NCBI GenBank assembly: GCA_965602635.1
Contig: CBFCZU010000054.1
Location: 1 to 19,463, forward strand
DNA from: CBFCZU01 sp965602635
Lineage (GTDB): Bacteria; Planctomycetota; Phycisphaerae; SM23-33
DNA length: 19,463 nt
Direction: 5' to 3'
Shown here: in pieces, positions 1 to 7,914 of the stretch
Layout: each line of letters begins with the position of its first letter
How positions within the stretch are numbered: the first letter of the stretch is position 1
Made by a program: the position numbers and the translations under genes
Notes under the pieces: model-generated
What the model was told of the DNA's origin: nothing
Databases searched by the model: none
What the model saw: only the letters and a program-made list of their open reading frames with translations

Positions 1-1992
1 ATGTCGCTTCTGGCGGGCGCCGCCCTGGCGGCGGCGGAGGATGCGGTCACGCCAGGCAGCCTGACGGCAAGGCCCACACTCTCGTGCGTCGGCCTGAGGT
101 GGCTGCTTCAGGGCGACGACAACCTCAACGCGACCTGCACGGTTCGTTACCGCCGCAAGGGAACCACGCAGTGGCGCCCGGCCCTGCCGCTGTTCCGGTC
201 GATGTACCGGTACGGCCGGACGAAGCGGAACCGGCTGGCCGGGTCGATCCTCCACTTGGCCCCCGGCACCACCTATGAGGTGCGGCTGGCCCTTGCAGAC
301 CCCGACGGGGGCAGCACGGAAAAGCAGATCACTGTCGCGACCCGGGCCGTGCCGAGGCCGCCCACCGGCGGGCACGAAGTGCACGTGCGGCCCGGTAAGC
401 TCTCCGAAGCCCAGGCCGCCGCCAGGCCCGGCGACACGCTGATCCTCGCCAAGGGGACCCACGGCGAGGACTTCACGTTCAACAAGTCCGGCGAGCCGGG
501 CAAGCGCATCATCTTCCGCGGCCCGGACGACGGCGAGGCCGTCTTCGGCGGCACGGTGGTGATCGGGGCCAAACACGTGTGGCTGGACCGGCTCACGGTC
601 AGGCTGAGCAGGAAGGCACGGGGCATCCTGGGCGGGCGGGCCGCCGACGTGGTAATCAGCCGGTGCAGGGTCGAGGGCGCCCACTACTGCGTCAGCGCCT
701 ACGGCGACGAGTGGACCGTCATCGACAACGTTCTCATCGGCAACAAGCAGACCGACAAGACGACCAGCTACATGAGCGGCGAGGGGGTCGAGTTCGCCGG
801 CCGGGGACACGTCGCCGCCTTCAACGACATCTCCTGGGTCGCCGACGGCACCAGCTACGGCAGCGGCGATATCGACGTCTGTAACAACTGCATCCACGAC
901 ACCACCGATGACTTCATCGAGCCGGACTACGGCCACGACAACTATCGAGTCTGGCACAACCGCTGCTGGATGGGGCACAACGCCCTGTCCTTCCAGCCCA
1001 TCAACGGCGGGCCGTGGTACATCATTGGCAACCAGTTCACCGGCATGAGGCCCCACGTCTTCAAGGTCCGCAGCGGCTCCGGGCCGAGGGTCATCGCCGG
1101 CAACACCTTCATCTGCGGCCCCGGCGGCTACACCATGAACATCCACGGCCTGTGGCAGGGCATCTGGGTGAACAACTTCTGGGCCCAGTTGCCCAAGCGC
1201 CGGCTGGGATACAGCCCCGTCCGCATCGACAAGGCCCGCTACGGCCGGATGGCCCACAACGCCTACGACACCGGCGGCGATCCCATCTGGAAGCTCAGCA
1301 GGCACTACACGCTCGCTGACATGCAGAAGGAGGGACTGGAGCAGAACAGCATGATGGTCCGGGCCGGGGAGGCCCTGGCGAACGTCCCGGCCGATCTGCG
1401 GAAGGGCACCGCCGCGGCGGTTCTGGCCAGGACCGGCGGGCGACTCGTGGACGTCGGCACGATACTGCCCAACGTCCTCGGGCCCTTCCGCGGCAAGGCC
1501 CCGGACATCGGCGCCCACGAAGTGGGGCTGGGCACGCCCTGGGTCGGCCCGCGCCGCTACACGCCCGACGGGCTGGCCTACGGCCTGCCGACCGGCTGGC
1601 AGGTGGCGGGCGCCGACAGGCTGGCCGAGTACGCTTCCCTCGGCGCCCCGGCCAAGCCGGGCAAGGTGAAGCTGCTGCTGACCCGTCGCCGGCCGGGGGC
1701 CTTTCTGCTGGTGGCCTTCCAACCTGCTGACGGCGACGAGCGCTGGAGATTATTCTCGCAGATCGTTGAGACCCCGCCCGCGGCGGCGGGGACAGAGAAG
1801 CCCGCACACTTCCGGGACGGCCTGGCCGCGCGCCTCGGCCGTCGCCGCGCTGGCCGGGCCGAGCTGGCCGTGCTCGTCGGCGCGAGGGTGGAGCCAGACG
1901 GCGTACTCAAGATCCTCGGCGGCTGCGCCCGCGAAGACCTGCCGCGCCTCCGCCGCCAACTGTTCACCTTCGTCCGCTCGCTGTACTACTGA
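1..1992 (+). CDS. Right-handed parallel beta-helix protein with N-terminal fibronectin-III-like domain (5' end probably cut)
   Basis: The frame is open from the first base. The N-terminus (MSLLAGAALAAAED) looks like the tail of a signal peptide with its basic n-region missing, so the true start probably lies upstream of the window. Residues about 19-117 resemble a fibronectin-III/purple-phosphatase-type beta-sandwich (LAPGTTYEVRLALADPDG). Residues about 131-183 have the entry signature of pectate-lyase-like helices (AARPGDTLILAKGTHGEDF, then KRIIFRGPDDGEAVFGG). Residues about 184-420 carry repeated short strands with N/D-rich turns (VVISRCRVEG, VIDNVLIGN, VWHNRCW, IIGNQF, VIAGNTFICG), typical of right-handed helices. 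The last 200 residues are a less clear C-terminal region. In this fold class such proteins bind or cleave polysaccharide outside the cytoplasm; I see no specific lyase catalytic signature, so activity is unassigned. It converges on the minus-strand GH2 gene. Confidence 0.82.
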   Translation: MSLLAGAALAAAEDAVTPGSLTARPTLSCVGLRWLLQGDDNLNATCTVRYRRKGTTQWRPALPLFRSMYRYGRTKRNRLAGSILHLAPGTTYEVRLALADPDGGSTEKQITVATRAVPRPPTGGHEVHVRPGKLSEAQAAARPGDTLILAKGTHGEDFTFNKSGEPGKRIIFRGPDDGEAVFGGTVVIGAKHVWLDRLTVRLSRKARGILGGRAADVVISRCRVEGAHYCVSAYGDEWTVIDNVLIGNKQTDKTTSYMSGEGVEFAGRGHVAAFNDISWVADGTSYGSGDIDVCNNCIHDTTDDFIEPDYGHDNYRVWHNRCWMGHNALSFQPINGGPWYIIGNQFTGMRPHVFKVRSGSGPRVIAGNTFICGPGGYTMNIHGLWQGIWVNNFWAQLPKRRLGYSPVRIDKARYGRMAHNAYDTGGDPIWKLSRHYTLADMQKEGLEQNSMMVRAGEALANVPADLRKGTAAAVLARTGGRLVDVGTILPNVLGPFRGKAPDIGAHEVGLGTPWVGPRRYTPDGLAYGLPTGWQVAGADRLAEYASLGAPAKPGKVKLLLTRRRPGAFLLVAFQPADGDERWRLFSQIVETPPAAAGTEKPAHFRDGLAARLGRRRAGRAELAVLVGARVEPDGVLKILGGCAREDLPRLRRQLFTFVRSLYY

Positions 1993-2061
1993 GCGTATCC
2001 GGGAGGATGTTTGAGCAGTTGCATGCCACGCGGCTGGTGCGCGCGGGGAGGCCGGAGAACA

Positions 2062-2090
2062 CGAATTACACAAATTAGATCGAATTACAC
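2062..2090. repeat. Short AT-rich direct repeat between convergent genes
   Basis: The 10-mer CGAATTACAC occurs at 2062-2071 and again at 2081-2090, 9 nt apart, in an AT-rich patch that stands out from the GC-rich surroundings. It sits in the gap between the convergent beta-helix and GH2 genes. I see no clear rho-independent terminator in this gap. Its role is unknown. Confidence 0.6.
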
Positions 2091-2190
2091 CAAGTGCATT
2101 GATGCTTTGGGAGTATCTGTCCAATTCGTGCGATCCGTCGGGATTCGCGCCTACCTGCCGCAGCCTTGACGTTGTGGAGTCGCGCGGGGG

Positions 2191-4677
2191 TCAAGGCTTC
2201 CGGATCCAGGCCTCGGCGTCTTTCCAATACTGGGCCGACTCCAGCGGGGCGTCGTCGAGCTGCCAGTACTGGGTCATCATCCGCTCCTTGATCCGCGGCC
2301 GGCGGCCCATGCGGAGCAGATACGCCTTCAGATCGGCGACAGAGATCGCCGCCTTCGGCTTCCAGGCCGCCGTCGCGACGCAGGCGGCCAGCGACTCGAA
2401 CATCGCGCACGCCTCCGGCACGCCGCGCTGCAGGCCCGTCAGGTTGAACGCCGACATCATCAGTCGCCCCCGCCCCACGCGCAGGTCGAACAGGTAGGCG
2501 AACCTCCGCATCGTCCAGCCGGGTTGCAGCTCGCGCAGGCCGAACGTGAACACGTCGTAGCGGTCGCGGCTGGCCTTGTCCACGCCCTGGGCGATCGGCG
2601 TGACCGGCACGGGGAAGCCGTCCAGCGAGAACTTGTCGCAGTCGTCGATGATCCCGCCGAACTGGAAGTCCAGGAAGCCGTCGGTCGGGAACCCCCGCAC
2701 CGCCGCGTGCGGCTGCACGACCCCGCCCAGGTTGTGGCCGCGATCCCAGATGACGGCCTTGAACCGGTCCCAGGTGGAGGGCATGTAGTACCGCTCGCGC
2801 CGGGCCGTGCGGTCGCGCGTTTCAGGAACGCGGTAGAGCTTCAGCACGTCCCCGCCGCGGTCGAGGTGATCGAACACGGCGTCCACAAAGCGGTCGGTGA
2901 TCAGCAGCTTCTCCGGCCGGGCAAGGTCGCGGGCGATCTTCATCTGCGGATAGCGGCGGTGCAGCTCGATGTCGGCCAGACGGACGGTCGCCTTGCGGAT
3001 GGCCAGCGACGCCGGCCGGTCGGGGTACAGCCACAGGTTCCAGTGGTTCTCGATCGCCCGCCGGCGGCCGGGCTTGAGCGACACCGTCAGCTCCATCGCC
3101 ACCGGCTTGGCGACCTTCGGCAGCCGAACCTCGACGGTCGCGATTCGCATTCGCCCGGGCGCGACGGCCACACGATCCAGCCTGCCCGCCAGCCTCACCG
3201 CCTTTGCCCCCTTCGACGCCAGCCGCCAGCGCAGTGTTCCCTCCCCGGCCGGATGCGGCGCGAAGTTCGACAGCCAGATCGGGATCGTGACCTTCTCGCC
3301 CTCGAAGAACGTCCGTCGCGGCAGGTCGGCCACGACGACCGCGTCGCCGTTGAACCGCCGGTACTCGGCCGGATCGACGCCGGCCTTCAGGTCGTCGAAG
3401 CAGTCCAGCAGGCCGTTGGCGTTCTCGTAGCGCTCGGTGTCGGCCAGTTGAAGGAAGTGCAGGCCCACGAGGACCGGGCTCTTTCGTATGCTCTCGAAGA
3501 CGTGCTTGTACCACATCTGCTGCCAGCGGATGCTGGCCTCGGCCAGCCGGCCGTAGTCGGCTTCCAGTCCCTTGGCCTTGCGCAGCTTGATCAGCTCGTC
3601 GATCCACCAGGGCTCCTCCGCCTTCAGCCGGGCGAACTTGCGCTTCAGGGCGTCGAGGTCGCGGCAGGCGACGTAGTGGCCGACCTCGTGAGCGATCACG
3701 GGGAAGTTCACTGGCACGGCCCGGCTGGTGCGGGCCTGCGGCGGGCCGGTGGCCATCGGCTTGCCCTCCACGGAACCGAAGATCGCCCAGTTCGCCGTGG
3801 TGTCGAACATGTCGTAGTGGCGGCCGAAGGGGGCGAAGTACCCCATGTGCTGGACGTCCAGGTCGATGTGGCCGCGGTCGTGCTCGCCGCGGGCGCAGGT
3901 GTCGATGAATAGCCGCGTCGGGTCGAGCCTGCGGAGTTGGGCGGCGCGCTGGGCGACCTGCGGGTTCCGGCCGGGGGTGTTGATCTCGTTGCCGAGGCAG
4001 TACACCATCAGCGACGCCCGGTTGCGGGTCCGGAGGATCATCTCGCGCCAGGCCCGGCTGGGGACGAGGGTGGGGTCGTGGTCCATCAGTTCGCGCTGCT
4101 TCTGGTACTTGCCGTAGTACTTGCGAACCTCGACGTGAGTGAGGATGCCGAGCCGGTCGGCGGCGTCGAAGTAGGCATCCGGTGGGACGCGCGAATGGAA
4201 GCGGATGAAGTTGAACCCCAGCCGCTTGGCCGCGCGGATGAACTTTGCGTAGTACTCCGTTTCGCTCAGGCCGGTGAGGTTCGGGTGGTCGTGGGCCTCT
4301 CGGCCGCGAATGACGCCCCGGACGTAGAACGGCCGGTTGTTCAGGAACACCTGGTTGTCCGCCACGTGGAACTTGCGCATGCCGAAGTTGACGGCGCGGG
4401 ACACGGCCTTGCCGGCGACCCGCAGCTCCAGCTCCAGCCGGTACAGGAACGGCTCGTCCAGCGTCCACGGCCGGAAGTTCGGCATGTCGACGGCGAATTC
4501 GACCTTCCGGCCGGCGGGGCGCAGCCTGCCGGAGGCGACGCTGCGCTGCCCGGCCACGATCCGCCAGGTGCTGCGGCCCATGCCCTTCGGCCGCGTGAAG
4601 CTGATCGTCGCGCGGGCGTTGTCGAAGTCGGGGGCGATGAACAGGTCTCTCAGCGGGTCACGTTCTGCGGACCTCAT
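2191..4677 (-). CDS. Glycoside hydrolase family 2-like protein lacking the N-terminal sugar-binding domain
   Basis: 828 aa. It begins MRSAERDPLRDLFIAPDFD, which is the start of a GH2 immunoglobulin-like domain (DEPFLYRLELEL follows). A GH2-type TIM barrel comes next (FYVRGVIRG; GFNFIRFHSRVPPDAYFDAADRLGI). E231 in LGNE is the expected acid/base. E331 in AHEVGHY is the likely nucleophile, 100 residues later. About 350 C-terminal residues form beta-rich accessory domains. The usual N-terminal jelly-roll of roughly 150-200 residues is absent. The start at 4677 is set by GGGAGG with 6 nt spacing on the minus strand; the frame continues open upstream to 4824 but that part does not look like protein. 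Members of GH2 hydrolyse beta-galactosides, beta-glucuronides, beta-mannosides and others; the substrate here is unknown. No signal peptide is visible. It lies 110 nt downstream of the amidase gene on the same strand, probably in one operon. Confidence 0.83.
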   Translation of the reverse strand: MRSAERDPLRDLFIAPDFDNARATISFTRPKGMGRSTWRIVAGQRSVASGRLRPAGRKVEFAVDMPNFRPWTLDEPFLYRLELELRVAGKAVSRAVNFGMRKFHVADNQVFLNNRPFYVRGVIRGREAHDHPNLTGLSETEYYAKFIRAAKRLGFNFIRFHSRVPPDAYFDAADRLGILTHVEVRKYYGKYQKQRELMDHDPTLVPSRAWREMILRTRNRASLMVYCLGNEINTPGRNPQVAQRAAQLRRLDPTRLFIDTCARGEHDRGHIDLDVQHMGYFAPFGRHYDMFDTTANWAIFGSVEGKPMATGPPQARTSRAVPVNFPVIAHEVGHYVACRDLDALKRKFARLKAEEPWWIDELIKLRKAKGLEADYGRLAEASIRWQQMWYKHVFESIRKSPVLVGLHFLQLADTERYENANGLLDCFDDLKAGVDPAEYRRFNGDAVVVADLPRRTFFEGEKVTIPIWLSNFAPHPAGEGTLRWRLASKGAKAVRLAGRLDRVAVAPGRMRIATVEVRLPKVAKPVAMELTVSLKPGRRRAIENHWNLWLYPDRPASLAIRKATVRLADIELHRRYPQMKIARDLARPEKLLITDRFVDAVFDHLDRGGDVLKLYRVPETRDRTARRERYYMPSTWDRFKAVIWDRGHNLGGVVQPHAAVRGFPTDGFLDFQFGGIIDDCDKFSLDGFPVPVTPIAQGVDKASRDRYDVFTFGLRELQPGWTMRRFAYLFDLRVGRGRLMMSAFNLTGLQRGVPEACAMFESLAACVATAAWKPKAAISVADLKAYLLRMGRRPRIKERMMTQYWQLDDAPLESAQYWKDAEAWIRKP

Positions 4678-4787
4678 GCGGGTCCTCCCTGCCGCCCTGT
4701 TCGGGCGCTCATGTATTCCGGTCACGCGGCAGCCGCCTCTGAGGGAGACGTCGTGTCTTCCGAGGCCGTTCGTATCGCGCCTTGGGC

Positions 4788-5690
4788 CTATCCCGGTATC
4801 AGGTACTGCCGCTGCACCTTGCACAGATAGGTGAACAGCGGATTGACGAACTGGGTCACCCGGGCCTCCAGCACCTGCGCCAGCAGCATGTGGGCGTCGG
4901 TCGGCCTGAAACCGAACTCATCGACCATCCAGTGGATCAAGTCCTCCAGGGCGGCCGCGAACGCGGCCTCGGCGGGGCGGGCGAAGCCGGTGGTGGCGAT
5001 GTACTCGTCGGTCTCGATCCTGGGGTTGCGGAACGACTTGGGCCTGTCCCCCAGCTCGACCTGCAACGTCAGGCGGGCGGCGGTCTCAATGCCCCCGGCA
5101 CCGTCAATCTCTCCGTCGCCCTGGACGGCGTGCACGTCGCCGACATGCAGCAGGGCCCCTTCAACCTCCACGGGCAGGTGGACGCGGGCGTCGGCGGTGA
5201 TCTCCTGGATGTCGAAATTCCCGCCAAAGCGGCCGTTGTGGGCATTGGACAGCACCTCGTTCGGCCGGGCCAGGCCGACATAGCCGACCATTCCCGCGCA
5301 CGGAATCTTCAGGGCGTCGGACCACTCCACGAATCCGTCGCGGATGCGCACCGCCCTGTAAGCCTCCTCCCACCCGTCCTCCTTGGCCAGGTGCGGCAGG
5401 ATTCCACTGGGCCAGCTCAGCCGGGTATAGCCGAACTCGTGGAGCTTGATGTCGAGCACGTGAACGACCAAGACTTGGTCGGGCTTCGCCCCCGCGACGG
5501 CGATGCATCCGGTGGAGGCGTTGATGCCGCCTTCGGCGTCACAGTTCTCCTTGCCCGTGTGGGTGTCGAACTGCCGCCCGCAGGTGGGGACGGTCTCGAC
5601 CTGGAACACCTCACCAGGCTCAACGGTGAACGTAACGACGTTCGTCGCCGAGGTGTACGAGTACATCGTGTCGGGGCGAGCGCACCGCAT
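4788..5690 (-). CDS. Acetamidase/formamidase family protein
   Basis: 300 aa, close to the usual family length. Hallmarks of the FmdA/AmdA family are visible in order: QVETVPTCGRQFDTHTG near the N-terminus; NASTGCIAVAGAKPDQVLVVHVLDIKL; MVGYVGLARPNEVLS; HNGRFGGNFDIQEI; LPVEVEGALLHVGDVHAVQGDGE, which contains the conserved D-H-Q-D-E cluster expected to bind metal. Known members hydrolyse formamide, acetamide or other short amides to ammonia and a carboxylate in the cytoplasm; several planctomycete paralogues have unknown substrates. The start at 5690 is backed by AAAGGA 8 nt upstream. A TACAAT-like -10 element and a 7-bp hairpin lie in the leader. It is probably co-transcribed with the GH2 gene downstream. 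No signal peptide is seen. The C-terminus FVNPLFTYLCKVQRQYLIPG is typical of the family. Confidence 0.85.
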   Translation of the reverse strand: MRCARPDTMYSYTSATNVVTFTVEPGEVFQVETVPTCGRQFDTHTGKENCDAEGGINASTGCIAVAGAKPDQVLVVHVLDIKLHEFGYTRLSWPSGILPHLAKEDGWEEAYRAVRIRDGFVEWSDALKIPCAGMVGYVGLARPNEVLSNAHNGRFGGNFDIQEITADARVHLPVEVEGALLHVGDVHAVQGDGEIDGAGGIETAARLTLQVELGDRPKSFRNPRIETDEYIATTGFARPAEAAFAAALEDLIHWMVDEFGFRPTDAHMLLAQVLEARVTQFVNPLFTYLCKVQRQYLIPG

Positions 5691-5719
5691 GCTCGGGTTC
5701 CTTTCATCGTGCCTTCTTG

Positions 5720-5736
5720 CCCGTGGCCGCCACGGG
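5720..5736 (-). promoter_or_regulatory. Leader hairpin with upstream TACAAT -10-like box, upstream of the amidase gene
   Basis: CCCGTGG-CGG-CCACGGG (minus strand) is a perfect 7-bp stem with a 3-nt loop, ending 29 nt before the amidase start codon. A TACAAT box lies at 5755-5750, 13 nt before the hairpin. A weak -35 candidate (TTCCCC) lies 17 nt before the box. No U-tract follows the hairpin, so it does not look like a terminator. The same box-plus-hairpin layout occurs before the gene at 8261. Confidence 0.4.
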
Positions 5737-5774
5737 TCGTTTGGCCGGAATTGTACGCTTAGGGACGCACTCGG

Positions 5775-6024
5775 GGAAGCCCGGCGCGGCGGTCTTCCCT
5801 GTTTCCCAAGCGGGTCGACTTCCGCATTACCGGTTTCGAGGCTTGCCTGGCGTTCACTCACGTTACGGCCTGCTTGCTCGCGGCGTAGCCTTATGCGACA
5901 CTTTCCACCAGAGGCTTCGACGGCTTCGTTGTCTCCACCGTCGCTCCGATTGCTACCGGCTGGAGCGACCAGTTGCCAGGTGGGAGTTTCACCCACTGAA
6001 AACCCGCGCCTTTGCACGGCGCAC
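5775..6024 (-). mobile_element. Group II intron 5' fragment (domain I), truncated
   Basis: Read on the minus strand, this begins GTGCGCC at 6024, matching the GUGYG 5' end of bacterial group II introns. It then gives the expected helices: GCGCC/GGCGC closing a 7-nt loop, and GTGGG/CCCAC around TGAAACT. Later come AAGTGTCGCATAAGG and, at 5864-5838, AACGTGAGTGAACGCCAGG followed by CAAGCCTCGAAACC, all strongly reminiscent of group II domain I. A GCGG/CCGC stem and a GGGAAG/CTTCCC stem follow. The homology fades near 5775. No domain IV reverse transcriptase and no domain V hairpin are present, so it is a dead remnant. It fills most of the 364-nt gap between the divergent amidase and lipoprotein genes. 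The family call comes from memory of intron sequences; the 3' boundary is approximate. Confidence 0.72.
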
Positions 6025-6054
6025 TGGGAAATGTCGGCTGAAGGGAGGCGCCCC

Positions 6055-7671
6055 ATGGCAGCCGTGGCGAGCGATGTGCCGGTGATCGTGTTTGGTGCGG
6101 TGGCAGCGCTGGCGGCGGCAATGCTGGCCGGCTGTGTGGCGTCGTCGGAGCCGCTGACGCTGCATCCTGCCTCGGCGATGGTACGCATCGGCGGCCCGTC
6201 GGGCGTGCCTGTGCCTGAGCAAGCGAGCGAGTACACGCTGGAACTGGCTGGCGGAGAGTCCGAGGCCGTCCAGGTGCATGTGCGGCTCCCGGCGGGTCTG
6301 GCAGCGGACGCCGGGCGCCCGCTGCGCGTGCAGGCCAGTGTCCGCCCGCTGAGGTCCGCCGGATGGCAGCCGCGGATTCGTACGTTCCAGGTGCTGGCGG
6401 TGAACCACACCGGCCCGGCCGAGCATCCGCAGTTCAAGGTGCCCACCCGGAACGTCGGCTGGGTGCCGGACGTTTGCTGGCCGACTCGGCGGGCGATCGC
6501 CCAGGACCACCGGCCGGGAGAGTTGACGTTCTTGTTCGACGTCCACGCTCCCATGGGGCAGGTCGGCACGCGGTGGCTCTACGACCTGGAGTTCCATGAC
6601 GCCGACGGCCGGACCTTGGCGGCCGCACTGCGGCTGCGGGTCCGCGTCCTGCCGTTCACGCTGCCGACGCGCCTGCCGTTCAAGACCGGCGTCACCTGGA
6701 ATTGGCGGATCGAGAAGTACCTCGGCCGGGAGCTGACCGAGGCCGAACGACGGGCGTACTTCGACTTCTTCCTCCGCCACCGTTTCACGCCAGCGGCGTT
6801 CTGGTCGCGTGGGCCGGCATTCTCGGCCGAGGAGGTCGCCTTCATTGCTGCCCGAGGCGGCAACCTCTTCCAGATCTACGGCAACGCGGGCAAGCGGCTG
6901 TTCACCGACAAGCAGAAGGCGGCCCTGGCCCCGAAGCTCCGCCAGTGGCGACAGATGATGGACAAGGCCGGCGCCTTGGGCGACTGCTACGCGCTGGTGG
7001 CCGACGAGCCCAACGACAGCCACATCCCGGTCATTCGCGCCAACGCGGGGTTCCTCAAGAAGCACTTCCCCGAGCTCAGAATCTGGGTGGCGACACGCCC
7101 GCGGAAGGACCTGTTAGACGTGGTGGACTGCTGGGACGTCGTCACGGCTGCGTCTACTGAGCTGTACGAGGCCCACAGCTACACCGACCAGAGCATGAAG
7201 CTCGTGCGACAGGCCGCCCGCCGGCCGGAGTATTGGTGGTTCTATTCCGTCGAGCCGTACGCCCCGCACGCTAACGCCCGGCTGGACGACGCGTTGGTCG
7301 ATTCCCGTGCGATCGGGTGGATGTCCTTCGCCCGCGGCATGGACGGGTTCGAGTATTTCTGGGCGACCGACTGGGCCGGCAACGCCGACCTGCGCGACGT
7401 GGCCTGGCCGGCGAAGGCGGCGAAGTGGCGATCGGGGCTGTCCGGGGCGGGGCAGTTGTGCTACCCCGGCGAGAAGGGCCTGCCCATGCCGTCGCTGCGG
7501 CTGATCAACCTTCGGGACGGCATGGAGGACTGGGCGGCCTTCGTCGCCGCCGGCAAGGACCTTCGCCAGGGCCGGCCAGCGGACATCCGCGATCCCGACG
7601 ACTTGGCAGACCTGCGGCGGGTGGTCAACACGCTGCTGGCCGATCGGCCCAAGGGCGCACAGAAGCAGTAG
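6055..7671 (+). CDS. Lipoprotein with DUF4091 / GH123-like catalytic domain
   Basis: 538 aa. The start at 6055 follows AAGGGAGG with 6 nt spacing. Residues 1-27 form a lipoprotein signal with lipobox L24-A-G-C27, so it is probably membrane anchored. Residues about 30-200 form a beta-sandwich region (LTFLFDVHAPMGQVGTRWLYDLEF). Residues about 205-520 are a TIM-barrel DUF4091 region. D317-E318 in YALVADEPND matches the Asp-Glu pair that acts in substrate-assisted catalysis in GH123 beta-N-acetylgalactosaminidases. Near the C-terminus, LRLINLRDGMEDWAAF is the typical closing motif. Known GH123 enzymes release GalNAc from glycans; whether this divergent member does so is inferred, not shown. It is divergent from the amidase gene, across the group II intron remnant. 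A transposase remnant abuts its stop codon, so downstream sequence may have been replaced. Confidence 0.83.
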   Translation: MAAVASDVPVIVFGAVAALAAAMLAGCVASSEPLTLHPASAMVRIGGPSGVPVPEQASEYTLELAGGESEAVQVHVRLPAGLAADAGRPLRVQASVRPLRSAGWQPRIRTFQVLAVNHTGPAEHPQFKVPTRNVGWVPDVCWPTRRAIAQDHRPGELTFLFDVHAPMGQVGTRWLYDLEFHDADGRTLAAALRLRVRVLPFTLPTRLPFKTGVTWNWRIEKYLGRELTEAERRAYFDFFLRHRFTPAAFWSRGPAFSAEEVAFIAARGGNLFQIYGNAGKRLFTDKQKAALAPKLRQWRQMMDKAGALGDCYALVADEPNDSHIPVIRANAGFLKKHFPELRIWVATRPRKDLLDVVDCWDVVTAASTELYEAHSYTDQSMKLVRQAARRPEYWWFYSVEPYAPHANARLDDALVDSRAIGWMSFARGMDGFEYFWATDWAGNADLRDVAWPAKAAKWRSGLSGAGQLCYPGEKGLPMPSLRLINLRDGMEDWAAFVAAGKDLRQGRPADIRDPDDLADLRRVVNTLLADRPKGAQKQ

Positions 7672-7683
7672 GCTCTCGGGGGT

Positions 7684-7914
7684 GTCCGGGCCATCAAGCG
7701 GGAGTGCCCGGACAAGATGATCCTGTTCGGCGAGAGGCACGTGCGGCACGTCATCGAGGAGTACGTCGAGCACTACAACACCGAGCGCCCGCACCAGGGG
7801 ATCGGGAACCTGCGGATCAACGAGCCGGAGGTCCCGCCGCCCAGGGCTGGGCCCGTGGCCTGCCGCGAGCGGCTGGGCGGCTTGCTCAAGTCCTACCATC
7901 GGGAGGTGACGTGA
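7684..7914 (+). pseudogene. Transposase C-terminal remnant (integrase core, rve type)
   Basis: The frame from about 7684 reads VRAIKRECPDKMILFGERH and continues to EYVEHYNTERPHQGIGN, the end of a DDE integrase-core transposase. It finishes at a normal stop, TGA 7912-7914, after LLKSYHREVT. Only about 76 of an expected 250-350 residues remain. The first two acidic catalytic residues and their domain are gone. The homology begins 12 nt after the stop codon of the DUF4091 gene, so the breakpoint lies there. No terminal inverted repeat is evident. The first in-frame ATG (7717) lies inside the conserved region, so this is not an intact small gene. Confidence 0.85.

Noticed and set aside
2524..3912. 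462-residue open frame on the plus strand opposite the GH2 gene
   Set aside because: Composition is typical of an antisense shadow in GC-rich DNA, with no domain or signal, while the minus strand carries a clear GH2 protein.
4678..4824. N-terminal extension of the GH2-like gene to 4824
   Set aside because: The extra 49 residues do not resemble the sugar-binding domain, overlap the end of the amidase gene, and are preceded by no ribosome binding site, while GGGAGG supports the start at 4677.
5503..6054. Upstream extension of the DUF4091 lipoprotein frame
   Set aside because: It overlaps the amidase gene and the intron remnant, and the lipoprotein signal with its ribosome binding site begins at 6055.
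5691..6569. Long upstream extension of the amidase frame on the minus strand
   Set aside because: It runs through the group II intron remnant and then antisense to the lipoprotein gene; homology to the amidase family begins only at about 5690.
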